DNA of 64,000 nucleotides from assembly GCA_025965895.1 (NCBI GenBank), contig JAOPWC010000185.1, positions 1-64,000 of the forward strand, in the 5' to 3' direction. The position numbers and the translations under genes were made by a program. The stretch's first letter is position 1, and the number at the start of each line of letters is the position of its first letter. Source of the DNA: Mycobacterium sp. GTDB lineage: Bacteria; Actinomycetota; Actinomycetes; Mycobacteriales; Mycobacteriaceae. The notes below the pieces were generated by a model, which did no database searches, was not told where the DNA came from, and saw only the letters and a list, made by a program, of their open reading frames with translations. Shown piece by piece: positions 30,911-40,427 of the stretch.

Positions 30911-31672
30911 ATGCACTCCACCGATGTCTTCGCCAAGCGCGCGACGCTGCGGCGGTCGGTGCGGCTGCTCGCCGAATTCCGCTACGAGCAGCGCAGGCCC
31001 GACCGCTTTTACGGCGCGCTGGCGGCGGACACCGTGTCGATGGTCGACGACCTGTGGCGCGCCGGCCACGGCGAGCCCGCAGCCGGCCGCGTCCTGCTCG
31101 ACGTGGGCGGCGGTCCCGGGTATTTCGCGTCGGCGTTCGCCGAGGCAGGCGTGATTTACCTGGGCGTGGAACCCGACCCCGCGGAGATGCACGGCGCCCC
31201 GCCGGTCGATTCCGGCAGCGGCTCCTTCGTCCGAGCCTCGGGGACTGCGCTGCCATTCGCCGACGACAGCGTCGACATCTGCCTGTCGTCGAACGTCGCC
31301 GAGCATGTCCGGTGGCCATGGCGGCTTGGCGACGAGATGCTGCGGGTGACCAGGCCCGGCGGGCTGGCGGTGTTGTCGTACACCGTCTGGCTGGGCCCGT
31401 TCGGCGGCCACGAGATGGGGGTGACGCACTATCTCGGCGGCACCCGCGCCGCCCGCCTCTACACCCGTCGGCACGGCCGTCCACCGAAGAACATCTACGG
31501 ATCATCGCTTTTCGCCGTCTCGGCCTCCGAGGGCCTGCGGTGGGCCCGCTCCAGCGGCGCGCTGGTCGCCGCCTTCCCCCGGTACCACCCGAGATGGGCG
31601 TGGTGGACCACGTCGGTGCCTCTGGTCAGGGAATTGCTGGTCAGCAACCTCGTGCTGGTGCTGCGGCCATGA
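30911..31672 (+). CDS. Class I SAM-dependent methyltransferase (Rv0224c-like)
   Basis: MHSTDVFAKRATLRRSVRLLAEFRYEQRRPDRFYGALAADTV..., VLLDVGGGPGYFASAFAEAG SAM motif; possible GTG start 30902. Confidence 0.9.
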   Translation: MHSTDVFAKRATLRRSVRLLAEFRYEQRRPDRFYGALAADTVSMVDDLWRAGHGEPAAGRVLLDVGGGPGYFASAFAEAGVIYLGVEPDPAEMHGAPPVDSGSGSFVRASGTALPFADDSVDICLSSNVAEHVRWPWRLGDEMLRVTRPGGLAVLSYTVWLGPFGGHEMGVTHYLGGTRAARLYTRRHGRPPKNIYGSSLFAVSASEGLRWARSSGALVAAFPRYHPRWAWWTTSVPLVRELLVSNLVLVLRP

Positions 31673-31853
31673 CGGCTCCAACGCCGCCCGGCAACGGCGG
31701 GGACGCTGCTGATCATCTTTTCCGCAACTTTTCTGTATCGCCTTGTCAGCCGACTTCCAGGTAACGTGATTTTTCCGCTGTAGCCGTTACTATCCGTCAC
31801 ATCTGATTCACTGCGCTGGCCGGCACGTCCGGTCGTGCGAGCGAGGAGGCGGC

Positions 31854-33491
31854 GTGAGCCGATTCACCGACCACATGTTTTGTGCTGCGCGCACGAGTGC
31901 CAACGGAATGGTTACCGGTGAGCCGGCTGCCCCGGTGCGGCACACGTGGCGCCAGGTGCATGAGAAAGCCCGGCAGGTGGCCGGCGGCCTCGCCGCAGCT
32001 GGTGTGGGCCACGGCGACGCGGTCGCCGTGCTGGCGGGCGTTCCGGTCGAGATCGCCCCGGTCGCGCAGGGTGTGTGGATGCGCGGGGCCAGCGTCACGA
32101 TGGTGCATCAGCCGACGCCGCGCACCGACCTGCTGCTGTGGGCCGACGACACGGCGACAGTGATCGACATGATCCAGGCCAAGGTCGTCATCGTCTCCGA
32201 CCCGTTCACCGCGGCGATCCCGGTGCTGCGCGACCGCGGCGTCGCGGTGGTGACCGCCGAGGAACTCCTGGCCGCCGCGCCGATCGATCCCGCCGACAGT
32301 GACGAGGACGATGTGGCGCTGATGCAGTTGACCTCGGGCTCGACGGGATCGCCCAAGGCGGTTCGGATCAGCCACCGCAACGTGGTCTCCAACGCGGAGG
32401 CGATGTTCATCGGCGCCGGATACAACGTCGAGACCGACGTGATCGTGAGTTGGTTGCCGCTCTTCCACGACATGGGCATGACGGGCTTTCTGACGGTGCC
32501 CATGTATTTCGGTGCCGAGCTGGTCCAGATCACGCCCATGGACTTCCTGCGGGACACGCTGCTGTGGCCGACGCTCATCGACAAGTACAAGGGGACGATG
32601 ACCGCCGCGCCGAACTTCGCCTACTCACTGCTCGCGAAACGGCTGCGCAAGCAGGCCAAGCCCGGCCAGTTCGACCTGTCCACGCTTCGGTTTGCGCTGT
32701 CGGGTTCTGAACAGGTCGAGCCGGCCGACGTCGAAGACTTCTGCAACGCCGGCGCCCCCTTCGGGCTGAGGCCCGAGGCGATCCTGCCGGCGTACGGCAT
32801 GGCCGAGACGACGGTAGCGGTGTCGTTCTCCGAGCTCGGCGCGGGTCTGGTCGTCGACGAGATCGACGCCGACCTGCTGGCCGTGCTGCGGCGCGCGGTC
32901 CCGGCCGCCAAAGGCAGCAACACCCGCCGGCTGGCCTCGCTCGGCCCGCTGCTGAACGACCTCGAGGCCCGGGTCGTTGACGAGGACGGCAACCTCCTGC
33001 CCACCCGCGGTGTCGGCGTGATCGAGCTTCGCGGCGAGCCGGTGACGTCGGGCTACATCACCATGGGCGGCTTCGTGTCGGCACAGGACCAGCACGGCTG
33101 GTACGACACCGGCGACTTGGGCTACCTGATGGAGAACGGCCATGTGGTGGTCTGCGGGCGGGTCAAGGACGTGATCATCATGGCCGGCCGCAGCATCTAT
33201 CCGACCGACATCGAGCGCGCCGCCAGCCGGGTTGAAGGTGTGCGGCCGGGGTGCGCCGTGGCGGTCCGGCTGGACGCCGGGCACTCGCGCGAAAGCTTCG
33301 CCGTCGCGGTGGAATGCAACGACTGGCAGGATCCGGCCGAGGTGCGCCGCATCAAGCAACAGGTCGCCCACGAGGTGGTCGCCGAGGTCGACGCCAGGCC
33401 GCGCAACGTCGTTGTGCTGGGACCCGGGATCATCCCGAAAACGCCCTCGGGCAAGCTTCGCCGCACCCATTCCCTGTCGTTGGTGAGTTGA
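31854..33491 (+). CDS. Fatty-acyl-AMP/CoA ligase (FadD family)
   Basis: 545 aa ANL enzyme: [71 protein letters not shown]. Confidence 0.9.
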   Translation: MSRFTDHMFCAARTSANGMVTGEPAAPVRHTWRQVHEKARQVAGGLAAAGVGHGDAVAVLAGVPVEIAPVAQGVWMRGASVTMVHQPTPRTDLLLWADDTATVIDMIQAKVVIVSDPFTAAIPVLRDRGVAVVTAEELLAAAPIDPADSDEDDVALMQLTSGSTGSPKAVRISHRNVVSNAEAMFIGAGYNVETDVIVSWLPLFHDMGMTGFLTVPMYFGAELVQITPMDFLRDTLLWPTLIDKYKGTMTAAPNFAYSLLAKRLRKQAKPGQFDLSTLRFALSGSEQVEPADVEDFCNAGAPFGLRPEAILPAYGMAETTVAVSFSELGAGLVVDEIDADLLAVLRRAVPAAKGSNTRRLASLGPLLNDLEARVVDEDGNLLPTRGVGVIELRGEPVTSGYITMGGFVSAQDQHGWYDTGDLGYLMENGHVVVCGRVKDVIIMAGRSIYPTDIERAASRVEGVRPGCAVAVRLDAGHSRESFAVAVECNDWQDPAEVRRIKQQVAHEVVAEVDARPRNVVVLGPGIIPKTPSGKLRRTHSLSLVS

Positions 33492-33676
33492 CCGGGGCCG
33501 CCCGCAGGTCAGCAGGTGCCCCCCACGGGGCGTAGGGTCTAACCGACTCGTTCGTTTGTCGTCCCACGCCGGTGGGCCGGTCGCTCTGGAGTGTGAAGGA
33601 CGCGTATGGACCCCGCCGCTTTGTTCTCGCCACGGCTGAAGCATCCCGTTTCATCGGCGACCGCGCCGGCAGCGAC

Positions 33677-34156
33677 GTGAACTCCGCGGTTCGGGGACGC
33701 CGCTCAGCGAGTCCCGTCCGGCTCACGCTTGCCTCGTCCCTCGGCGGTGACATCGATGGCGCATGGTGGCCACACACCACGTCGGTGGCACGCGAGCTGC
33801 CTGAACTGATCGCGGCCCTCCACCGGATCCTGGGCGAGATCATCGATATCAGCGTCAACTGGTCACCGTCGGAGGGTCCACCCGACCTGAACTCGCATGG
33901 CTGGCAGAACAAGCGCCCACATCTGATGACGGTCGCGGGGACGGACGCGCGCGTGAACCTGCTGGTGATACCGCACCTGACCAGCAACGCCCTCGCGCTC
34001 ATGGTGTTGCGCAAGGCGGCAGGCCTGACGATCGACAAGGCTCAACACGAGAGCGCCGCGTTTTACGCCGCCGAAAGTATTGTGCGGGGCGCCCGGGCCG
34101 AGAGCGCGTTGTGTGCGAACCGGCTGGCCAGCGCCCAGCCGCCCACAGTCCACTAG
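33677..34156 (+). CDS. DUF5994-like protein
   Basis: VNSAVRGRRSASPVRLTLASSLGGDIDGAWWPHTTSVARELPELIAALHRILGEIIDISVNWS; ORF opens at 33572. Confidence 0.72.
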   Translation: MNSAVRGRRSASPVRLTLASSLGGDIDGAWWPHTTSVARELPELIAALHRILGEIIDISVNWSPSEGPPDLNSHGWQNKRPHLMTVAGTDARVNLLVIPHLTSNALALMVLRKAAGLTIDKAQHESAAFYAAESIVRGARAESALCANRLASAQPPTVH

Positions 34157-34406
34157 GGCACCGGCATCGGCCCCATCAACTAGGGGTCGTCGCATGTCCC
34201 GCTGTCGAAGGCCGACGACCTGCGCGGGGCCGGTGAACCGGCGGGTCGCTCGCCGTGTTTCCGCCGCTACCACACATGATGGGCAGGGCCGACGCGGTCA
34301 GCTGGCCTTCCCGGCGGTCGACGCGCTGCCGGCTCCGCGGCTGTTCGACGTTCATGACTGAAACAGGTTCTCGTTTTGCGGCCGGCTGGGTAGTGTGGGC
34401 CACACC

Positions 34407-35543
34407 ATGGCTTTGGCTTTCCACTCCACCGAGCAGGCGCGCCCGAGTGCGTCGCAGCGCGATCCTGAGGGGCTGCGGGCCGACTTCGAGCGCTGGCTGA
34501 GCGGCCGGCAGGCCGGCGCCGCCGTCGCGGTCGCGGAGGTGCCGTCGTCCAACGGCATGTCCAGCGAGACGATCCTGATCGACGCGGGTTGGGGCGGTGA
34601 GCCGCACCGCCTCGTGGTGCGAATCGCGCCGCAGCCGCACACCAAGCCGGTGTTCCCGCGGTACGACATGCGATATCAGTTCCTTACCCTGCGGCGGCTT
34701 CGCAGCCAGGTCATTCGGCCGCAGGTGCCGCAGGTGCTGTGGTGCGAGGACGACCCCCGGCCGATGGGGGCACCGTTTTTCGTGATGTCACGTGTCGACG
34801 GCCAGATCCCGCCGGATGTGCTGCCCTACACGTTCGGCTCCTGGGTCAGCGATGCGACCACCGCGGATCGGCAGCGTATGCAGCGCGCGACGCTGGAACA
34901 GCTGGCCCGGGTGCACGCGGCCACGCCTTCTGACTTCGCATTCCTGGACCGGCGCCGCCCCGCGGAGACCGCGCTGAGCGCCCACGTCCGGCACACCGCG
35001 GAGTACTACGCGTGGATGCGCGACGGCGGCCGCGGTGTGCCGCTGATCGAGCGTGGCCTGGCGTGGCTTCGGGAGAACTGGCCTGACGAGTCCGCGCCCG
35101 TCGTCAGCTGGGGCGATGCCCGGATCGGGAACATTGTCTACCGCGACTACACGCCGGTCGCGCTGTTGGACTGGGAGATGGCCACGCTCGGCCCACGGGA
35201 GTTGGACCTGGGCTGGATGATCTTCTTTCACCGCTTCTTCCAAGACCTGGCTCAGGGCGCCGGCCTGCCGGGGCTGCCCGACTTCCTGCGTCGCGACCCC
35301 GTCGCCGCCACGTACGCCGACATCACCGGCTACCGCCCATCTCACCTGGACTTCTACATCACCTACGCCGCGCTGCAGCACGCGGTGATCATGGTGCGAA
35401 TCTACTTGCGTGCCGTGGCCTTCGGGCAGGCTCAGCTGCCCGACGACCCCGACGCGATGATCATGCACCGCGACACCCTGGCCGCGATGCTCGACGGCAC
35501 GTACTGGACCGCCCTGCACTCAGCAACGACAGGAGGCACATGA
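34407..35543 (+). CDS. APH-family phosphotransferase (ACAD10/LvaA-like kinase)
   Basis: MALAFHSTEQ... VVSWGDARIGNIVYRDYTPVALLDWEMATLGPRELDLGWMIFFHRFF; stop overlaps ALDH start (ATGA). Confidence 0.87.
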   Translation: MALAFHSTEQARPSASQRDPEGLRADFERWLSGRQAGAAVAVAEVPSSNGMSSETILIDAGWGGEPHRLVVRIAPQPHTKPVFPRYDMRYQFLTLRRLRSQVIRPQVPQVLWCEDDPRPMGAPFFVMSRVDGQIPPDVLPYTFGSWVSDATTADRQRMQRATLEQLARVHAATPSDFAFLDRRRPAETALSAHVRHTAEYYAWMRDGGRGVPLIERGLAWLRENWPDESAPVVSWGDARIGNIVYRDYTPVALLDWEMATLGPRELDLGWMIFFHRFFQDLAQGAGLPGLPDFLRRDPVAATYADITGYRPSHLDFYITYAALQHAVIMVRIYLRAVAFGQAQLPDDPDAMIMHRDTLAAMLDGTYWTALHSATTGGT

Positions 35544-37006
35544 CCGCACAACACAAGACCGAGTGGGACAAGCTGTTCATCGGCGGCAAGTGGACCGCGC
35601 CGTCCACCGGGGAGGTCATCGAGGTGCACTCCCCCGCCACCGGTGACTACCAGGGCCGGGTCCCGTTGGCGGTCAAGGACGATGTCGACGCCGCCGTCGC
35701 CGCGGCCAGGGACGCGTTCGACAAGGGGCCGTGGCCGTCGACGCCTCCGGCCCAGCGGGCCGCGGTGATCGAGGCGGCGGTCAAGCTGCTCGAGGATCGC
35801 AAAGACTACTTCATGTATCTGCTGGCATGCGAGACCGGCGCCCCGCCGACCATCCTGGAAACGATGCACTGGGCCGGCTCGATGGGCTCGCTGAGCTTCT
35901 TCGCAGGCGCGGCAGACAAGGTGGCCTGGTCCGAGATGCGCAACGGGTCCTACGGCCAGACCATCGTCTCCCGGGAGCCCATGGGGGTGGTCGGCGCGAT
36001 CGTCGCGTGGAACGTGCCGCTGTTCCTGGCCATCAACAAGCTCGGCCCGGCGCTGCTGGCGGGCTGCACCGTGGTGCTCAAGCCCGCCGCCGAGACCCCC
36101 CTGACCGCCAATGCGCTGGCCGAGGTGTTCGCCGAAGCGGGTCTGCCCGAGGGTGTTCTGTCGGTGGTGCCCGGCGGCGTCGAGACGGGTAAGGCGTTGA
36201 CGTCTAATCCCGACGTCGACATGTTCACGTTCACCGGCAGCTCCGCTGTGGGCAAGGAGGTCGGCAAGCGGGCGGCCGACATGCTCAAGCCGTGCACGCT
36301 CGAACTGGGCGGCAAGTCCGCTGCGATCATCCTGGAGGACGTCGATCTGGCTTCGGCGGTGCCGATGCTGGTGTTCTCCGGCGTGATGAACGCCGGGCAG
36401 GGCTGCGTGAACCAGACCCGGATCCTGGCACCGCGTTCGCGCTACGACGAAGTGGTCGAAGCGGTTTCGCAGTTCGTAGGGTTGCTCCCCGTCGGCCTGC
36501 CGTCCGACCCCGCCACCCAGGTCGGGCCGCTGATCTCCGAGAAGCAGCGCCAGCGGGTCGAGGGCTACATCAAGAAAGGCATCGAGGAGGGTGCGCGGCT
36601 GGTGTGCGGCGGCGGGCGCCCGGAGGGGCTCGACAGCGGTTATTTCGTGCAGCCGACGGTGTTCGCCGATGTCGACAACGGCATGACGATCGCGCAGGAG
36701 GAGATCTTCGGCCCGGTGTTGAGCATCATCCCCTACGAGACGGAGGAGGATGCGATCCGGATCGCCAACGACTCGGTGTACGGCCTGGCCGGCAGCGTGT
36801 GGACCACAGACGTGCCGCGGGGAATCGAGGTCGCGGGCAAGGTGCGCACCGGGACGTACGGAATCAATTGGTACGCCTTTGATCCCGGCTCGCCGTTCGG
36901 GGGGTACAAAAATTCGGGCATCGGCCGTGAGAACGGGCCGGAGGGTGTCGAACACTTCTGCCAGCTGAAGAGCGTGCTGATGCCGATGGGGTACACGGTG
37001 AACTGA
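35540..37006 (+). CDS. Aldehyde dehydrogenase (Rv0223c-like)
   Basis: 488 aa; AWNVPLFLAINKLGPALLAGCTVVLKPA, TFTGSSAVGKEV, LELGGKSAAII, NAGQGCVNQTRI (catalytic Cys). Confidence 0.94.
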   Translation: MTAQHKTEWDKLFIGGKWTAPSTGEVIEVHSPATGDYQGRVPLAVKDDVDAAVAAARDAFDKGPWPSTPPAQRAAVIEAAVKLLEDRKDYFMYLLACETGAPPTILETMHWAGSMGSLSFFAGAADKVAWSEMRNGSYGQTIVSREPMGVVGAIVAWNVPLFLAINKLGPALLAGCTVVLKPAAETPLTANALAEVFAEAGLPEGVLSVVPGGVETGKALTSNPDVDMFTFTGSSAVGKEVGKRAADMLKPCTLELGGKSAAIILEDVDLASAVPMLVFSGVMNAGQGCVNQTRILAPRSRYDEVVEAVSQFVGLLPVGLPSDPATQVGPLISEKQRQRVEGYIKKGIEEGARLVCGGGRPEGLDSGYFVQPTVFADVDNGMTIAQEEIFGPVLSIIPYETEEDAIRIANDSVYGLAGSVWTTDVPRGIEVAGKVRTGTYGINWYAFDPGSPFGGYKNSGIGRENGPEGVEHFCQLKSVLMPMGYTVN

Positions 37007-37100
37007 GACAGCGCCCCTGTCGGCTGCACAGTCGGCCGACTAGGGTGGTTTGCGTTCATCCCATTCGAATGCGGCCATCACGGTTTGATCGGAGGAGCTG

Positions 37101-37322
37101 ATGTCGGTATCGCTAGACCTGGCCAAGGCGCTGGACAAGGCTTACGAGGACAAGTCGCTCAAGGAGATTCTGGACGCGTCGCCGGCCGCCCTCGCGGGCG
37201 TGTCGGAGGCCGACGCCGACGCGCTGGCGCAGGCCTTCAACATCAAGACGGTCCGTCAGCTGGGCGATAACAAGTACTTCGCTGTCGCGCACGCGATGGT
37301 GGCACTGGAGAGCGCCGGCTGA
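37101..37322 (+). CDS. Small HHH-like conserved protein
   Basis: 73 aa MSVSLDLAKALDKAYEDKSLKEILDASPAALAGVSEADADALAQAFNIKTVRQLGDNKYFAVAHAMVALESAG; GGAGGAG RBS upstream. Confidence 0.75.
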   Translation: MSVSLDLAKALDKAYEDKSLKEILDASPAALAGVSEADADALAQAFNIKTVRQLGDNKYFAVAHAMVALESAG

Positions 37323-37332
37323 TTACCCCGTC

Positions 37333-37380
37333 CGTAACGCCACGGCGAAGAATCGCACCGATTTTCGCCGTGGCGTTACG
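37333..37380. terminator. Bidirectional terminator-like hairpin
   Basis: Perfect 17-bp stem CGTAACGCCACGGCGAA (37333-37349) / TTCGCCGTGGCGTTACG (37364-37380), 14-nt loop, between convergent genes. Confidence 0.85.
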
Positions 37381-37386
37381 TACCGG

Positions 37387-37845
37387 CTAGAAAAGGACCC
37401 GGACGATCGTCTCGGCCACCGCCGCCGGCTTCTCGGACCCGTCCAGCTCGATCGTGTGACGCACGATCAGGTTGACGGTGTTGTCGTCGACCTTGGCGGC
37501 GTCGATGAGCTCGGAGCGGGCACGGATCCGGCCACCCGACGGCACCGCGGCCAGGAACCGCACCTTGTTCAGGCCGTAATTGATGGCCATCTTCGCGTTC
37601 TCGACGCGGAAGTTGTCCCTGCTCAGCGCCGGGATCATCGACAGCGTCAGGAACCCGTGTGCAATCGTTGTGCCGTAAGGGCTTTCAGCCTTCGCACGGT
37701 CGACGTCGATGTGAATCCACTGATGATCCTCGGTGACGTCGGCGAACCCGTCGATGCGCTTCTGGTCGATCTCCTTCCACTCGCCCACTCCGAGTTCCTG
37801 ACCGACCGTCCCGACCGCGTCGTCAATCGACGAAATCACCTTCAT
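37387..37845 (-). CDS. MaoC-like (R)-specific enoyl-CoA hydratase (HtdZ/NodN type)
   Basis: 152 aa; FADVTEDHQWIHIDVDRAKAESPYGTTIAHGFLTLSMIPAL hydratase motif. Confidence 0.88.
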   Translation of the reverse strand: MKVISSIDDAVGTVGQELGVGEWKEIDQKRIDGFADVTEDHQWIHIDVDRAKAESPYGTTIAHGFLTLSMIPALSRDNFRVENAKMAINYGLNKVRFLAAVPSGGRIRARSELIDAAKVDDNTVNLIVRHTIELDGSEKPAAVAETIVRVLF

Positions 37846-37896
37846 TGGTGCTGCTCCTTCCGGCTGCGTCTGCTCTTCCGACCATAGCCCGCCGGA

Positions 37897-39732
37897 TCAG
37901 AAGGCTTCCTGACGCAGCTCCATGAGCGACAGGTCGACAGCCTCGACGATCTGGCGTTCGGCGGCCAGCCGGGGCAGCACATTCTTGACGAAGAAGTTCG
38001 CCGCGCCGACCTTCCCGGTGTAGAAAGCACGATCCTTCGGATCGGGATCGCCGTCGAGCGCGTGAAGGGCGATCTCGGCTTGGCGCAGCAGAAGCCAGCC
38101 GAGCAGCAGATCGCCGACCGCGAGCAGGAACGGCACCGACTCCAGACCGACCCGGTACAGCTCCCGGGCGTTGTTGGCCGACCCGACGAGATATCCGGTC
38201 AGCGAGGTCGCCATGGCCTGCAAATCGGCGAGTGCGCCGGCCAGCAGCGCTCGGCTCTCGGCGAGATCGGCGTGCGCACGGTCGCTGCCGAGGAATTTCT
38301 TCATCTCGCCGACGAGGTGCGCCAGCGCAACCCCTTGGTCGCGGGCAATCTTGCGGAAGAAGAAGTCCTGCGCCTGAATCGCGGTGGTGCCCTCGTAAAG
38401 GCTGTCGATCTTCGCGTCGCGGACGTACTGCTCGAGGGGGTAGTCCTGCAGGAATCCCGAGCCGCCCAGGATCTGCAGTGACTCGGTCAGGCATTGGTAG
38501 GCGCGTTCGGATCCCACCCCTTTGACGATCGGCAGCAGCAGGTCGTTGACCCGGTGGGCCAGCTGTCCATCGGCACCCGACACGATTTCGGCGACGGCTT
38601 GATCCTGGTGCGCGGCGGTGTAGAGGTACAGGGCACGCAGCCCCTCGGCGTAGGCCTTCTGCGTCATCAGGGACCGGCGAACATCCGGATGATTGATGAT
38701 CGCGACGCACGGCGCATCTTTATCGCTCATCTGCATGAGATCCGCACCCTGCACGCGCGTCTTGGCGAACTCCAACGCGTTCAGGTAGCCGGTAGACAAC
38801 GTCGCAATTGCCTTGGTGCCCACCATCATTCGTGCATACTCGATAATCTTGAACATCTGGGCTATCCCGCTGTGGGTATCGCCAGCCAGCCAGCCGGTCG
38901 CGGGCGCACAGTGGCCACCGAATGTCAGTTCGCACGTGGCCGAGGCCTTCAGACCCATCTTGTGCTCGAGTCCCGTGACGAATACCCCGTTGCGCGCGCC
39001 CGGCTCACCGGTGTCGGGATCGGGCAGAAACTTGGGGACGACGAAAAGGCTCAGACCCTTGGTGCCCGGTCCGGCTCCCTCGGGTCGGGCCAGCACCATG
39101 TGCAGAATGTTCTCGAACAGGTCGTCGCTGTCACCGTCGGTGATGAAGCGTTTCACCCCCTCGATGTGCCAGCTACCGTCGGGTTGCGGGATCGCCTTGG
39201 TGCGGCCTGCGCCGACGTCGGATCCGGCGTCGGGTTCGGTCAGGACCATCGTGGCGCCCCAGTTCCGCTCGATCGCCAGCCCCGCCCAACGGCGCTGCTG
39301 CTCGTTGCCGATGTAATACAGGATGTCGGCGAGAATCGGACCCGACAGGTACATGAACGCGGCGGGTTGAGCGCCGAGCGGGAACTCGTTGATCGCCCAG
39401 GAGACCATTGCCGGTGCCGGTACCCCGCCGATGTGCTCGTCGAGCCCGATCCGGAACCACCCCCCTTGCTGCCAGGCGCGGAACGACTTCTTGAACGAGT
39501 CCGGCAGCGACACCGTGTGGCCGGCGGGATCGAAGGTCGGCGGGTGACGGTCCGCCTCGGCGAACGATTCGGCCAGCGGTCCCTCGGCCAGCCGGGACGC
39601 CTCAGCCAGCATCTGACGCACCGATTCGCCGTCAAGGTCGCCGAACGCGCCGGTCGCGAGCGCCTTCTCCAGCTCAAGCACCTCGAAGAGATTGAACTCC
39701 AGATCGCGCACGTTGCTCTTGTAGTGACCCAT
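37897..39732 (-). CDS. Acyl-CoA dehydrogenase, FadE5 paralogue
   Basis: 611 aa [34 protein letters not shown]... closely parallels FadE5 at 5591-7426 along its length. Confidence 0.93.
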   Translation of the reverse strand: MGHYKSNVRDLEFNLFEVLELEKALATGAFGDLDGESVRQMLAEASRLAEGPLAESFAEADRHPPTFDPAGHTVSLPDSFKKSFRAWQQGGWFRIGLDEHIGGVPAPAMVSWAINEFPLGAQPAAFMYLSGPILADILYYIGNEQQRRWAGLAIERNWGATMVLTEPDAGSDVGAGRTKAIPQPDGSWHIEGVKRFITDGDSDDLFENILHMVLARPEGAGPGTKGLSLFVVPKFLPDPDTGEPGARNGVFVTGLEHKMGLKASATCELTFGGHCAPATGWLAGDTHSGIAQMFKIIEYARMMVGTKAIATLSTGYLNALEFAKTRVQGADLMQMSDKDAPCVAIINHPDVRRSLMTQKAYAEGLRALYLYTAAHQDQAVAEIVSGADGQLAHRVNDLLLPIVKGVGSERAYQCLTESLQILGGSGFLQDYPLEQYVRDAKIDSLYEGTTAIQAQDFFFRKIARDQGVALAHLVGEMKKFLGSDRAHADLAESRALLAGALADLQAMATSLTGYLVGSANNARELYRVGLESVPFLLAVGDLLLGWLLLRQAEIALHALDGDPDPKDRAFYTGKVGAANFFVKNVLPRLAAERQIVEAVDLSLMELRQEAF

Positions 39733-39827
39733 GGCTGCCGCCTCCGTCTGTCGCGAGTGGGCCGAGCGTAGCTAATGCGGTCGGCGTTGACGATGCGGGT
39801 GGACATCGGCGACGATGGCAACCGCCC

Positions 39828-40423
39828 ATGACTGAGAGGCCCATGACTGAGATACGCCCGTTCCGCATTGCCGTTCCCGACGACGATCTCTTCGACCTGG
39901 AACTGCGGCCGGCCCGTACCCGTTGGCCGGAGACCGAATGCGTAGAGTACTGGACCCAGGGCACACCGTTGGGTTACCCGCGTCAACTCGCCGCCTACTG
40001 GGCAGACGAATACGACTGGCGCGCAAGGGAAGCCAGTTTCAACCGGTTCGACCAGTTCACAACGGAGATCGACGGGCTGAGACCCACGGGTGGATGGATT
40101 GCGACGGGCATCCGGAGAACATTCTGAGCCGCGACCAACTCCTCGACAACGTGATGCTGTACTGGCTCACCGCTTCGGGCGCATCCTCTGCCCGCTTGTA
40201 CTGGGAAAGCTTCAAAGACACCCGGTCGGACCGGCGTGTCGAGCTGCCCACCGGCGTCGCCTCGTTCCCGAAGGAGATCCTCCGCTCGCCACGCCGGTGG
40301 TGTGAAGCCGGCTATCGCATCACGCGCTGGACGGACATGCCCCGCGGCGGCCACTTCGCGGCGTTCGAGCAACCCGAGTTGTTCGTCGACGACGTCAGGG
40401 CCTTCTTCGCGACGGTGCGGTGA
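39828..40423 (+). pseudogene. Epoxide hydrolase remnant: N-terminal EHN domain joined out of frame to C-terminal end, alpha/beta core deleted
   Basis: Frame 1: RPFRIAVPDDDLFDLELRPARTRWPETECVEYWTQGTPLGYPRQLAAYWADEYDWRAREASFNRFDQFTTEIDGL; then frame change to DCDGHPENILSRDQLLDNVMLYWLTASGASSARLYWESF...MPRGGHFAAFEQPELFVDDVRAFFATVR*. Confidence 0.8.
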
Positions 40424-40427
40424 CACC

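Noticed and set aside
31673-31853. Promoter-like AT-rich stretch (gtagccgttactatccg) upstream of the FadD gene
   Set aside because: A TTAC half-site and -10-like string are present but no symmetric match to the TetR palindrome; too weak to call.
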